Origin: Thermohalobaculum sp039513195
GTDB lineage: Bacteria; Pseudomonadota; Alphaproteobacteria; Rhodobacterales; Rhodobacteraceae
Reading direction: 5' to 3'
Assembly (NCBI GenBank): GCA_039513195.1
Contig: JBCCRM010000005.1
Coordinates: 124,001 to 188,000 of the forward strand
DNA: 64,000 nucleotides
The notes below the pieces were generated by a model. That model had not been told where the DNA came from. It ran no database searches and was given only the letters and a program-made list of their open reading frames with translations. The position numbers were made by a program, and so were the translations under genes. Shown piece after piece: positions 51,375 to 61,362 of this stretch (its first letter is position 1; every line of letters starts with the position of its first letter).

Positions 51375-52759
51375 CCGAGATGCCCCTCCGCCTTTGCCCA
51401 GGCATAAGTTGTGTCGAGGGCGGCGGGTAGCGGGGCGAAGAGGCTCTCGACCTCGTCCTCGGTGATGATCATCGGCGGGCAGAAGGCCAGCGTGTCGCCG
51501 ATCGCGCGCAGGATGACCCCATGCTCAAGCAGTACCTTCGAGAGATGCGGGCCCACCTTGCCGGGCTGCGCAAACATCGCCGCCGTGGTCTTTTCTGGCG
51601 AGAGTTCCAGCCCCCCCATCAAGCCGATGCCGCGGGCCTCGCCGACCAGCGGATGGTCCGCGAGCGCGCGAAGCTTTGCCTGGAAAAGCGGCGCAATCTT
51701 CTGCACGTGTGCGACCATGTTTCGCCGCTGGTAGATCTCAAGCGTTGCGAGCCCGACCGCACAGCCGAGCGGGTGGCCACCATAAGTATAACCGTGGCCG
51801 AGCGCCGGTTGCCGGCCGCTCTCAGCCTCGATCGCTTCGGCCATCTCGACATCCATCGCAACTGCGGACAGCGGCGCGTAGGCGGCGGTGAGCTGCTTGG
51901 CCATCGATACGGATTGCGGCGCCACCCCCAGCGTCTCCGCCCCGAACCAGTTACCGGTTCGGCCGAAGCCGCAGATCACCTCGTCATCGATGAGCCGCAC
52001 ATCGTATTTGGCGAGGACCGGTTGGATCGCCGCGAAGTATCCCTTCGGCGGTACGATCACGCCGCCGGCGCCCATCACGGGCTCTGCAATGAAGGCGGCC
52101 ACGGTGTCCGGATCCTCCGCGAGGATCATCTCTTCCAGTTCCGTCGCCAGACGCTGCGAAAATGCCTCCTCGCTCTCGCCAGCTTCCGACTCGCGCCAGT
52201 GATGCGGGCAGCGCGTGTGCTTCACGAAATCGAAGGGCAGGTCGAATTGCCCGTGATTGAGGGGCAGCCCGGTGAGCGAGGCGGAGACCAAAGTTACCCC
52301 GTGATAGCCGCGCTTGCGGGAGATAATCTTCTTCTTCTGCGGCCGCCCAAGCGCGTTGTTCATGTACCAGGTCAGCTTGATCTGAGTATCGTTCGCCTCA
52401 GAGCCGGAGGAGCAGTAGAACACCCGCGCCATCGGCGTCGGAAACATGTCCTTAATCTTTTCGGCGAGCTCGATGGCAGGCTCGTGGCTGCGCCCGCCGA
52501 AGAGGTGATAATAGGGAAGCCTGGCCAATTGCGCCTGCGCCGCCTCGATCAGCTCTTGGTCGCCAAAGCCGAGGCCGGCGCACCAGAGGCCCGCCATCCC
52601 CTCGATATAGCGTTTGCCGGCATCGTCATAGACATAGACGCCCTCGCCCCGGTCGATGACATGGGCACCGCCTGCCCGGTGGGCGGTCATATTGGTGTAA
52701 GGGTGCAAGAGCGCTTCGATATCGCGCATCTGGGCGTTGGTGAGCTGGTCGTTCGGCAT
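51371..52759 (-). CDS. Class III PLP-dependent aminotransferase
   Basis: A 462-residue class III aminotransferase with GLWCAGLGFG, YCSSGSEANDTQIKL (phosphate-binding), KRGYHGVTL, DDEVICGFGRTGNWFGAE and the PLP lysine in SMAKQLTAAYAPLSAV (near 285). This subgroup uses pyruvate as amino acceptor and includes taurine, beta-alanine, putrescine and omega-amino-acid aminotransferases. Which amine it uses cannot be settled from the sequence. A BLUF photoreceptor gene is divergent upstream, and an unrecognised membrane protein gene is coupled downstream. Confidence 0.88.
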   Translation of the reverse strand: MPNDQLTNAQMRDIEALLHPYTNMTAHRAGGAHVIDRGEGVYVYDDAGKRYIEGMAGLWCAGLGFGDQELIEAAQAQLARLPYYHLFGGRSHEPAIELAEKIKDMFPTPMARVFYCSSGSEANDTQIKLTWYMNNALGRPQKKKIISRKRGYHGVTLVSASLTGLPLNHGQFDLPFDFVKHTRCPHHWRESEAGESEEAFSQRLATELEEMILAEDPDTVAAFIAEPVMGAGGVIVPPKGYFAAIQPVLAKYDVRLIDDEVICGFGRTGNWFGAETLGVAPQSVSMAKQLTAAYAPLSAVAMDVEMAEAIEAESGRQPALGHGYTYGGHPLGCAVGLATLEIYQRRNMVAHVQKIAPLFQAKLRALADHPLVGEARGIGLMGGLELSPEKTTAAMFAQPGKVGPHLSKVLLEHGVILRAIGDTLAFCPPMIITEDEVESLFAPLPAALDTTYAWAKAEGHLG

Positions 52760-52972
52760 TTGCAGCCTCCATCCTGGATCTGCTCACCCTACGCCGCGGC
52801 GCCGTCGCTGCCAATCGCTTGGCGGTGATCGGTCGCACCGAGGCGTGGTGCGCCGCGCGCCGACTGATCGGTCCTGTTGCAGTGCAATGTCACCCACGGC
52901 GTAAAGATATCGTTAGGGACCCGATGCGATGCCTCTGCCGTTGGTGCCGTCTACGCGCATTGGGAGCATTCT

Positions 52973-53401
52973 TTGGAATCCGTCGTTTACTTTAGCCGCG
53001 CAATTTCCACCGACCGCAGGGCGGCTCTGGATGCGATCCTCGCATCGGCGGAGCGCAATAATCCTCCGCTCGGCCTGACCGGTCTCCTGCTCTATGGCGA
53101 GGGCATGTTTATGCAGTGTCTGGAGGGGCCGGAGAGGTCGGTCTCGCTGATGATGGAGCGCATCAAGGCCGATCCGCGCCACCGTGGGGCGGTGGTCTTG
53201 TCGCGGGGTCCGTCGAGCGCCCGAGTGTTTCCGGATTGGGCGATGGGGGCACGCATGCTCGACCCTGACCTGCCGGGCCATGCCGAACTGATCGGCAGCT
53301 CGGAGGCGGCGCTGGACGGCAAGCTCACCGAGGTCTCCGGGCCGGAGACGATGGACCATCTGCGAAGGTTCTACCAAAGTACCATCCGCGAACCCCGTTG
53401 A
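52973..53401 (+). CDS. BLUF-domain blue-light photoreceptor
   Basis: A 142-residue protein that is essentially one BLUF domain plus a short tail. All key flavin-site residues fall at the family spacing: Y6, N30, Q48, W89 and M91, equal to Y21, N45, Q63, W104 and M106 of AppA. TTG 52973, after GGGAG, is proposed as start because the BLUF fold begins directly there (ESVVYFSRA); an upstream ATG at 52877 would add 32 unrelated residues. It would bind FAD and signal blue light through a partner, since it has no output domain. No obvious partner gene is next to it. Confidence 0.87.
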   Translation: MESVVYFSRAISTDRRAALDAILASAERNNPPLGLTGLLLYGEGMFMQCLEGPERSVSLMMERIKADPRHRGAVVLSRGPSSARVFPDWAMGARMLDPDLPGHAELIGSSEAALDGKLTEVSGPETMDHLRRFYQSTIREPR

Positions 53402-53414
53402 ACGGCCCCGGCGC

Positions 53415-54308
53415 TTAGCAAACAGCAGCGGTGAGCCGCTCTAGCGCCGCTTGGCCCGCGACGGAGTTTCCGAACCGGTCGAGCGGCGGCGACCAGACAA
53501 CCGCCGCGAAGGCGCCCGGTTGCACCGCGAGGATACCGCCGCCGACGCCGGATTTACCCGGCAGCCCGACATCGAACGCGAACTCGCCGGATTGGTCATA
53601 GAGCCCGCAGGTTCGCATGATTGCGCGCAGGCGCCGCGCATGTCGCCCCGGCGCGCAGGCTGCAGGACCGGGTTGTGGGGTGACGATGAACATTGCGGCC
53701 CGGGCGAGTTCGCGCGCCGTCATGGCCAGGGAGCAGCCCCGAAAATAGGTATCGCACACAGCCTGAGGGTCGCTGCGCAGGTTGCCGTAAGCCTTTAGAA
53801 CAAAGGCGATGGCGCGGTTCAGGTCGCCGTGGCGGCGTTCGGAGCCGAAGACATCGCGATCGTACTGCACCCGATCGCTGCCGGAGAGGAGGCGCATCTG
53901 CGCCCGGAACGCCGTTTCGAAGTTCCAGCGCCGCTCGATCAATGCGTCGGTCACAACGATGGCCCCGGCATTGATGAACGGATTGCGGGGGATGCCGCGT
54001 TCGGTTTCGAGCTGGATCAGCGAGTTGAAGCGCATGCCCGAGGGCTCACGGCCGACGCGCTGCCAGAGGTCGTCTCCGACCCATTCCATGGCAAGCGCCA
54101 GGGTGAAGAGCTTCGAGATCGACTGGATCGAAAACGGCTCGTCGGCGTCGCCTGTGGCCCATTCCGTCCCATCGGCCCAGTTGACCACCATCGCAAATTT
54201 GCTGGGATCGACGCGGGCGAGGGCGGGAATGTAGTTGGCGACTGTGCCCTTCGCCGCCATGGGACGCGTTTCCCTGGCGATCCGGTCCAAGAGACCGAGG
54301 TCGGGCAT
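53415..54308 (-). CDS. glsA: Glutaminase A
   Basis: A 297-residue serine-dependent glutaminase. The catalytic S63-x-x-K66 is in FSIQSISKLF, followed by the NPFINAGAIV segment, RVQYDRDVFGSE and GKSGVGGGILAVQPG. It hydrolyses glutamine to glutamate and ammonia in the cytosol and can aid acid resistance. The ATG at 54308 is preferred to a GTG at 54314, because AGGGAGGGGG lies 5 bases before the ATG but abuts the GTG. The leader contains a foldable G-rich element. It ends 13 bases from the convergent BLUF gene. Confidence 0.92.
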   Translation of the reverse strand: MPDLGLLDRIARETRPMAAKGTVANYIPALARVDPSKFAMVVNWADGTEWATGDADEPFSIQSISKLFTLALAMEWVGDDLWQRVGREPSGMRFNSLIQLETERGIPRNPFINAGAIVVTDALIERRWNFETAFRAQMRLLSGSDRVQYDRDVFGSERRHGDLNRAIAFVLKAYGNLRSDPQAVCDTYFRGCSLAMTARELARAAMFIVTPQPGPAACAPGRHARRLRAIMRTCGLYDQSGEFAFDVGLPGKSGVGGGILAVQPGAFAAVVWSPPLDRFGNSVAGQAALERLTAAVC

Positions 54309-54313
54309 GGTCA

Positions 54314-54348
54314 CCCCCTCCCTAACCCTCCCCCATCCAGGGGGAGGG
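54314..54348 (-). promoter_or_regulatory. Hairpin/G-rich element over the glsA ribosome-binding site
   Basis: In the glsA leader CCCTCCCCC and GGGGGAGGG are perfect 9-base arms around TGGAT, followed by TTAGGGAGGGGG, which serves as the ribosome-binding site. Four G-runs (G5, G3, G3, G5) could instead stack as a quadruplex, or the C-rich arm could pair with the ribosome-binding site. Confidence 0.5.
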
Positions 54349-54429
54349 CAGAGCCCGGATCCGAGCCGGGCGCATTATCGGGCTCGGCGGCGCGATCCGA
54401 CCAGCCCCGATGCGCTGCCGGCACCAGTC

Positions 54430-54936
54430 TCATGCCTTTGCCTCCCTCGCCGGGTTGGCCAACAATGCCTCGAACGGCGCATCGAAAACGGCGCGGGCGC
54501 TGACCGCATCCCGGGTCGCGCCGAGGCGATCATAGAAGCCCTGCGCCGTCTCGTTCGTGTCCATCACCATCCACCAGAGGAACCGCCCGCCATCCGCCAG
54601 GCACCGCCGCGCGAGTTCTTGCATCAGGGCCCGGGCGATGCCGGTGCCGCGCACCGCCTCCTCCACATAGAGATCGGCGACATAGAGGCCGCGGGCGGCA
54701 TGGGCGGTCTCGTAATCGGTCGAATAGAGCGCATAGCCGAGCACGTCGCGCCCACGCACGGCAACAATTGGGGTTAATCCATCGGCTTCGATCAGGTCGC
54801 GGATGACGGCTGCAGCGGTCATGGCGCCGGGGCCGGATCCAGTCGCTTGCGCGAGGGAATTCGCCATTCTGGCGATGGCCATCGCGTCCCTAGCTTGGGC
54901 GGTGCGGATGCGCAGGATACCATAGGGCTCGACCAT
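54430..54936 (-). CDS. GNAT-family N-acetyltransferase
   Basis: A 168-residue GNAT protein. The acetyl-CoA motif is LYVADLYVEEAVRGTGIARALMQELARRC (RGTGIA at about 112-117) and the last motif is NETAQGFYDRLGATRD. Single-domain, cytosolic, no signal peptide. It stands alone, 29 bases downstream of a small secreted-protein gene and 121 bases upstream of glsA. Substrate unknown; diamines, aminoglycosides and phosphinothricin are among family substrates. Confidence 0.87.
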   Translation of the reverse strand: MVEPYGILRIRTAQARDAMAIARMANSLAQATGSGPGAMTAAAVIRDLIEADGLTPIVAVRGRDVLGYALYSTDYETAHAARGLYVADLYVEEAVRGTGIARALMQELARRCLADGGRFLWWMVMDTNETAQGFYDRLGATRDAVSARAVFDAPFEALLANPAREAKA

Positions 54937-54965
54937 GATCCGGGAGGCTAGCCTGCCCCGGGGGC

Positions 54966-55316
54966 TCAATCCACTGCTTCGAGCTGTAGTCTGGCCAGAT
55001 TCGTGGTGGATTTCACGCACCAGACCCAAACACCCCGGAAGAGCCCGGCCTCGAGCCCGTCGGCGAGGCGATAGCGCGTCGAACCGGGAGAAACCTCTTC
55101 CATCACGAGATCGGCCCGGATCACCTCGCCGTCACGGCCGGCGAGCCAGCGGGCCGGGACCAGATGCGCCGGATCGTGGCCGAGCACCAAGGACCAACCG
55201 CCGTTCGACGCTCTCTCGAACCGAGCGACCTTTCCGTCAGAATCATTGACGGGCGCCAAAGCCACCCCGGTTCCGGCCAGCAACGCGATATAGACGCCAG
55301 CCCTAAGCCATCCCAT
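54966..55316 (-). CDS. Small secreted or membrane-anchored hypothetical protein
   Basis: A 116-residue protein with an N-terminal hydrophobic helix (MGWLRAGVYIALLAGTGVALAPV) followed by a beta-rich domain (VARFERASNGGWSLVLGHDP, GEVIRADLVMEEVSPGSTRYRLADGLEAG). A GGGAAGG ribosome-binding site precedes ATG 55316. It is probably exported or tethered to the inner membrane. No family is recognised. Confidence 0.65.
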   Translation of the reverse strand: MGWLRAGVYIALLAGTGVALAPVNDSDGKVARFERASNGGWSLVLGHDPAHLVPARWLAGRDGEVIRADLVMEEVSPGSTRYRLADGLEAGLFRGVWVWCVKSTTNLARLQLEAVD

Positions 55317-55582
55317 CGGTAGGAATCCTTCCCTCGGAAATCCTCCCTGCTGGTGCAGTGTTTCGGAAAATTCGCCAAGCGATTCAAGTGCGCGCCGATC
55401 ACTGGGCCTCACTTGTCTGTCATGGTCCGGCGGCCCGCGGTGCGGGCGACCTGCCTGGCCAAGCGCGCCGGGCATGGCCGGGCCGCGAAGCGTGGTTCGG
55501 TCGGCAGTCGGCGAGACCGATGCTTCGCGTCGCAACTTGCCGGCGGTCCGCCTGAATGGATGTTGTTGCGCCGCCTGAACGG
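55317..55582. other. Gap between secreted-protein gene and groEL terminator
   Basis: Nothing that could be supported as a gene was seen. The left end must carry the promoter of the gene ending at 54966; the right end runs into the groEL terminator. Confidence 0.5.
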
Positions 55583-55610
55583 AAAAGGGCCGCACCATGT
55601 GGTGCGGCCC
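55583..55610 (-). terminator. Rho-independent terminator of groESL
   Basis: GGGCCGCACC and GGTGCGGCCC form a perfect stem with a 4-base loop; on the minus strand the stem is followed by TTTT. It begins 26 bases after the groEL stop. Confidence 0.85.
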
Positions 55611-55636
55611 GATCCCTCAGCGCATGGAGACGCCGC

Positions 55637-57274
<1,638 letters not shown>

Positions 57275-57326
57275 GTCTCATAGCTCCGTTGCAATTGGAA
57301 TTTGGGTTTTGGCGGATGGTGCGCGA

Positions 57327-57638
57327 TCAGGCCGCTTTGGCCGCGGCAATGCCGTCGACGATGCCTAGGATATCGCTTTCCTTCATGATCAACAGATCCT
57401 CGCCGTCGATCTTGACCTCGGTGCCCGACCACTTGCCGAACAGGATCCGGTCGCCAGCTTTGACATCCATCGCGATCCGCTCGCCGTCGTCGTCCTTGGC
57501 GCCGGCGCCGACTGCAACGACTTCGCCTTCCTGCGGCTTTTCCTTCGCGCTGTCTGGGATGATCAGGCCGCCTGCGGTCTTCTCGTCGGACTCGATCCGG
57601 CGAACCAGCACGCGGTCGTGAAGCGGGGTGAAGCCCAT
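57327..57638 (-). CDS. groES: Co-chaperonin GroES
   Basis: A 103-residue co-chaperonin starting MGFTPLHDRVLVRRIESDEKT (split here), with the mobile-loop region TAGGLIIPDSAKEKPQEG and the FGKWSGTEVKIDGEDLLIMKE end. It forms the heptameric lid of GroEL. ATG 57638 follows AAGGAGC at good spacing; upstream in-frame codons lie in the leader and are not used. Confidence 0.99.
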   Translation of the reverse strand: MGFTPLHDRVLVRRIESDEKTAGGLIIPDSAKEKPQEGEVVAVGAGAKDDDGERIAMDVKAGDRILFGKWSGTEVKIDGEDLLIMKESDILGIVDGIAAAKAA

Positions 57639-57703
57639 CGGGGTGCTCCTTGTCAAAACAGTTCGAATTTTGGCACTGCCTGCGCCGGGGTTTTTCCGGG
57701 CCG

Positions 57704-57730
57704 CTAGCACTCGCCACTGCTGAGTGCTAA
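57704..57730. promoter_or_regulatory. CIRCE operator (HrcA site) of groESL
   Basis: CTAGCACTC and GAGTGCTAA are separated by exactly nine bases, matching the CIRCE consensus at all but one position. It lies just downstream of the groES promoter, so HrcA repression of groESL is expected. Confidence 0.95.
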
Positions 57731-57745
57731 CGCGGCAGCGACTGG

Positions 57746-57774
57746 TAGGTATTGAAAGCGTTCCCCGATGTCAA
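57746..57774 (-). promoter_or_regulatory. groESL promoter
   Basis: On the minus strand TTGACA (57774-57769) and TACCTA (57751-57746) are separated by 17 bases, a good housekeeping promoter. CIRCE begins 15 bases downstream of the -10 box. Confidence 0.75.
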
Positions 57775-57838
57775 GCGGCTGTTCCAAGCGGGGCCGTCGG
57801 CGCGTATCCTTCAGTCCGTCCCACGGAAAGGAGCCGTC

Positions 57839-58831
57839 ATGCGCATGATGCCCGTCGCCCTCTTGCTTTGCCTCGTTTGGCCACAACTCGCTTTTGCGGC
57901 CTGTGAGGGGCGGGACCTTTTGGCCGAGTTGCAGCAGCGCGATCCGGCCGCCCATCAGCGGATTTTCGAGCGAGCGGCGGCAATCCCAAACCATGTAGGG
58001 GTGTTTTGGAAAGTCGAGACACCTGGCGCGGCGCCGTCTTGGCTGTTGGGTACCTATCATGACACCGAAATGGGGCGTCGACCGCTCGGCCGCAACGTGG
58101 CGCAGGCCCTCGACGGAGCGCGGCTGATGCTGGTCGAAATGACCGATGCGGAAATCGCCCGGATGAATGAGCGGATCGAGACGGATCCGAGCTTTAGTTT
58201 TGCGCCCAGCGACACTGGCCTGGTCGTCGCTGGGGAGGATCGTGCGCGGTTGGACGCTGCTTTGTCGAGCCGAGGGATTACCGTTGAACTCGCCGGGCGG
58301 ATGCGGCCATGGCTGTTGTTTGCGACCTTCGGCTTCCCGCTGTGCCAGATCCGTGAGTTGTCGGAAGGCGCGCCGATTATGGATCAGGCGCTCGCAGACC
58401 GCGCGGAGGCGGCGGGTACCCCGGTTGCCGGTCTCGAGACCTATGAACAAGCGCTGAGTGCCTTCGATGGGATCCCGGACGATGCGATGAAGGCGCTGGT
58501 CGGCGATCTCTTGGCGTGGACGGATGCGGAGGAAGATCTGCGCCGCACGAACCTCGGGCTCTACGAGGCGGAGCAAGTGGCGGCGATCCTTGCCTATTCC
58601 GTTGAGATTTCCGCAGCGCAGATCGGCGAAACCGAGAGCGAACGGTTGAGCGACAGTTTCGTCAATGCGGTTTTGACGAACCGGAACGAGGCCTGGATGG
58701 ATGTTTTGGTCCGGGAAGTTGCCCTCGGCGGGGTGTTTGCGGCCATGGGGGCGCTGCATCTGCCCGGAGAGACCGGGATCGTCGCGCTCTTGCGCGAGCG
58801 TGGCTTTACTGTAACGCGCCAGGCGCTCTAG
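57839..58831 (+). CDS. TraB/GumN-family exported protein
   Basis: A 330-residue protein with a cleavable signal peptide (PVALLLCLVWPQLAFA, cut near residue 21) and a TraB/GumN domain. The family signature is seen in WLLGTYHDTEMG and LVEMTDAEIARMN, and the second conserved histidine in AMGALHLPGETGIVALL at the C-terminus. Related proteins are thought to be metalloprotease-like, but their role in bacteria is poorly known. ATG 57839 follows AAAGGAG. It is divergent from groESL. Confidence 0.87.
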   Translation: MRMMPVALLLCLVWPQLAFAACEGRDLLAELQQRDPAAHQRIFERAAAIPNHVGVFWKVETPGAAPSWLLGTYHDTEMGRRPLGRNVAQALDGARLMLVEMTDAEIARMNERIETDPSFSFAPSDTGLVVAGEDRARLDAALSSRGITVELAGRMRPWLLFATFGFPLCQIRELSEGAPIMDQALADRAEAAGTPVAGLETYEQALSAFDGIPDDAMKALVGDLLAWTDAEEDLRRTNLGLYEAEQVAAILAYSVEISAAQIGETESERLSDSFVNAVLTNRNEAWMDVLVREVALGGVFAAMGALHLPGETGIVALLRERGFTVTRQAL

Positions 58832-58837
58832 GCAGGT

Positions 58838-59305
58838 TCAGGCAAAGCCGGCGGCCGAGAGGCTAGCGATCACCCCAGCCGTCAGCGGCCAACGCAGACT
58901 CGGCCACCAATCGGGCGCGCCGCCTTCCTTGGTCAGTAGAAGGTCGGCGCCCAAAAGCGCTGCGAAGCCTACCGAGAGATAGAAAAACGGCTGTGGATGC
59001 GGCGAGAAGACCGTGATCCAGCCGAAGATCGCCGGTGCGACCGAGGTCGCCAAAGGCAGCCAGCCGGGCCCACTGCCCAATCCCGCGGCGGCGAAGCCCC
59101 AGCGGCACCCGCCCATGAACGAAAGGATTACCGCCCCGTAGACGGCCAGCATATCGCGAGCGAGGATGCTGAAAGGCGGCTCCAGAACCCATGTCGCAAT
59201 CGCGCCGGCGGCGAACGGGATCAGCCCGGCTAGGCCCAGCCACCGCGCCGGGCCCGGCACGCCCGGCATCAGGCCCGTCTGTTTGCCGCTCTGTTGCTGA
59301 TCCAT
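58838..59305 (-). CDS. DUF3429 membrane protein
   Basis: A 155-residue inner-membrane protein with about five hydrophobic segments. The DUF3429 pattern is visible in AVYGAVILSFMGGCRWGFA and in HPQPFFYLSVGFAALLGADLLL. The family has no known function. Start ATG 59305 is used; another ATG 12 codons later is possible. It ends 6 bases from the convergent TraB-like gene. Confidence 0.82.
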   Translation of the reverse strand: MDQQQSGKQTGLMPGVPGPARWLGLAGLIPFAAGAIATWVLEPPFSILARDMLAVYGAVILSFMGGCRWGFAAAGLGSGPGWLPLATSVAPAIFGWITVFSPHPQPFFYLSVGFAALLGADLLLTKEGGAPDWWPSLRWPLTAGVIASLSAAGFA

Positions 59306-59404
59306 CGCTCTGCCTATCCTTTCCAACCAGTTCGCAGGCCGCCCGAGGCGGCGCGCGGTCGCAGCCGCTTGGCAAGTCGCCATCGCAGCCCATCTCGCCG
59401 TCGC

Positions 59405-59824
59405 ATGAGTACAGTGTCACCAGAGATGTCGCAGCCGACAAGCGGCACTGCGGTCGGAACGGCCCCGCGAGCCGCCGCAACGGTCTTTTTCGATGGCGCC
59501 TGCCCGGTCTGCCGGCGGGAGATCAGTTGGTACCGGGGGATGGTCGGCGCCGACGCCGTCGCTTGGGTCGATGTCGCCGCCGATTTGCCCGCCGCAGAGC
59601 TGCCCGCGGGAAAGGACCGCCAGGCGCTGCTCGGGCGCTTCACGGTCACACGCCAGGATGGCGCGGTTGTGGACGGCGCGGCTGGCTTCGTGGCGCTGTG
59701 GCGGGCGCTCGGCCCGACGCGGCGGATCGGTGCGGTCCTCGACCGCTGGCCGTTCGTGGCGCTCGGTGAAATCGCCTACCGCCTGTTCCTCCGCCTCCGA
59801 AGGCTGTGGCGCCGCCACGCTTGA
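59405..59824 (+). CDS. DCC-family thiol-disulfide oxidoreductase-like protein (DUF393)
   Basis: A 139-residue protein with the DCC signature TVFFDGACPVCRREISWY (split), where CPVC is a CxxC pair in a predicted thioredoxin-like fold. The C-terminal part WPFVALGEIAYRLFLRLRRLW is amphipathic. The likely start is ATG 59405, but ATG 59426 is also possible; the first ~25 residues are low complexity. A redox role is assumed from the CxxC motif only. Confidence 0.82.
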   Translation: MSTVSPEMSQPTSGTAVGTAPRAAATVFFDGACPVCRREISWYRGMVGADAVAWVDVAADLPAAELPAGKDRQALLGRFTVTRQDGAVVDGAAGFVALWRALGPTRRIGAVLDRWPFVALGEIAYRLFLRLRRLWRRHA

Positions 59825-59884
59825 CCTGATCGACTTTGCCAACTAACCGAGCGGCGATCAGGCCCGCCGGGGAGACGTGACGCC

Positions 59885-60748
59885 GTGAGCCCTACCATCC
59901 TCTCCTCGATCGACGAGATCGTGGGTGCCTACGATGCGCTGCTCGTTGATCTCTGGGGCTGTTATCACAACGGACTAACACCTTATCCTGCGGCGGTCGA
60001 CGCGTTGCGCCGGTTTCGAGACCGTGGCGGGCTGGTGGTCCTGCTGACCAATGCGCCCCGGCCAGCCGGGTCGGTCCGGGGCTTCCTGGCATCGATCGGC
60101 GCGCCGGAGGAAAGCTGGGACGGTATCATGTCGTCGGGGGAAGCCTGCCAGCGCGCGCTCGGCTCCCGCGCCTACGGCAGCCACTATTACTATGTCGGCC
60201 CTGATCGGGATCTCCACATGCTGGGCGATGTCGGCCTCGCGCCCGTGACGTTGGAGGACGCCGAGGCGATCCTCTGCACGGGCCTGTTCGACGATGCCAC
60301 CGAGGGACCGGAGCACTATGCCGAGCGCATCGCCGATTGGCGCGATCGCGGCCTCTCGCTGCTTTGCGCCAACCCGGATGTGATCGTCGACCGCGGCGAC
60401 CTGCGGCTCTACTGCGCTGGGGCGATTGCCGAGGCTTATGAGGCGGCAGGCGGCACCGTGGTTTGGTTCGGGAAACCCCACAGGCCCACATACGATCAGA
60501 GCTTTGCGCTGATCGAAGAGCTCGCCGGACGCCCAGTGCCGCGGCAGAAGGTTCTGGCCATGGGCGACGGGGTGCATACGGATGTGAAGGGGGCGATCGA
60601 CTACGGCGTTGACGTGGTCTTCGTCACCGGCGGCTTGGCGACGGCGGAGACCGGCGGCGATCCGGAGGTGCCTGATCCCGCACTTCTCGACGCGTTCCTG
60701 CGGTCTCACGGGCAGGCACCGGGCTATGCGATCGGCCGGCTTCGCTGA
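59885..60748 (+). CDS. HAD-superfamily hydrolase, class IIA, TIGR01459 type
   Basis: A 287-residue HAD hydrolase starting at GTG 59885. Motif I is VDLWGCYHNG (D22), motif II LLTNAPRP, motif III with the conserved lysine in FGKPHRPTYD, and motif IV MGDGVHTDVKGA. The overall form is that of NagD-like class IIA enzymes found mainly in alphaproteobacteria. It would remove phosphate from a small metabolite. In related genomes it lies near MaoC and ribF, as here. Confidence 0.9.
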   Translation: MSPTILSSIDEIVGAYDALLVDLWGCYHNGLTPYPAAVDALRRFRDRGGLVVLLTNAPRPAGSVRGFLASIGAPEESWDGIMSSGEACQRALGSRAYGSHYYYVGPDRDLHMLGDVGLAPVTLEDAEAILCTGLFDDATEGPEHYAERIADWRDRGLSLLCANPDVIVDRGDLRLYCAGAIAEAYEAAGGTVVWFGKPHRPTYDQSFALIEELAGRPVPRQKVLAMGDGVHTDVKGAIDYGVDVVFVTGGLATAETGGDPEVPDPALLDAFLRSHGQAPGYAIGRLR

Positions 60749-60802
60749 ACAACGAGACGCGCGAGCAACATCGCCGTGCCAAGAGCAGCTTCCGCGAAAT
60801 TA

Positions 60803-60814
60803 AATTGCGCAATT
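60803..60814. promoter_or_regulatory. Palindrome upstream of the MaoC gene
   Basis: AATTGCGCAATT is a perfect 12-base palindrome in an AT-rich patch, 72 bases before the MaoC start. It could be an operator; no regulator gene is adjacent. Confidence 0.35.
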
Positions 60815-60885
60815 ATGTTGCGTGCACGAGGGGGGTGGCTCTACTTTCCCGCCCACGGTGGGCTTGTGGTGAAAGGCAGTGGCGC

Positions 60886-61329
60886 ATGTTGGACAATATT
60901 CCGCGCGGCACGATTTGCATCGAGGATCTGGAGATCGGGATGAGCCGGTCGCTGTCAAAGACGATCACCGATCTCGATATCCGGCTGTTTGCCGACCTGT
61001 CCTGCGACCACAATCCGGTCCATCTCGACGACGATTACGCGCAAGATACGATCTTCGGCAGCCGTATTGCCCATGGCATGCTCACCGCGAGCCTGGTCTC
61101 AGCCGTGATCGGCGAGCAACTGCCGGGTCATGGCAGCGTCTATCTGGGCCAAAGTCTTAAATTCATGGCGCCTGTCTATCCGGGCGATGCGGTCATCGCG
61201 TCGGTGACGGTCGCTGGCATCGACCATGCGAAGCGCCGGGTGACCCTTGATTGCCGCTGCGAGGTGGGCGAGAAAGCGGTGCTTAAGGGCGAAGCTTTGG
61301 TGCTCGCTCCGTCCAAGAAATTCGACTGA
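60886..61329 (+). CDS. MaoC-family hot-dog dehydratase
   Basis: A 147-residue single hot-dog protein with the hydratase-2 motif CDHNPVHLDDDYAQ (D-x-N-P-x-H) and GSRIAHGMLTASLVSAV. Members hydrate trans-2-enoyl-CoA to (R)-3-hydroxyacyl-CoA, supplying polyhydroxyalkanoate synthesis or fatty-acid metabolism. ATG 60886 is chosen because the upstream codons do not resemble the family. It lies between the HAD gene and ribF on the same strand. Confidence 0.9.
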   Translation: MLDNIPRGTICIEDLEIGMSRSLSKTITDLDIRLFADLSCDHNPVHLDDDYAQDTIFGSRIAHGMLTASLVSAVIGEQLPGHGSVYLGQSLKFMAPVYPGDAVIASVTVAGIDHAKRRVTLDCRCEVGEKAVLKGEALVLAPSKKFD

Positions 61330-61362
61330 CGGGACCGCCGGTCCCGGAGGCAGGGACAGGCA

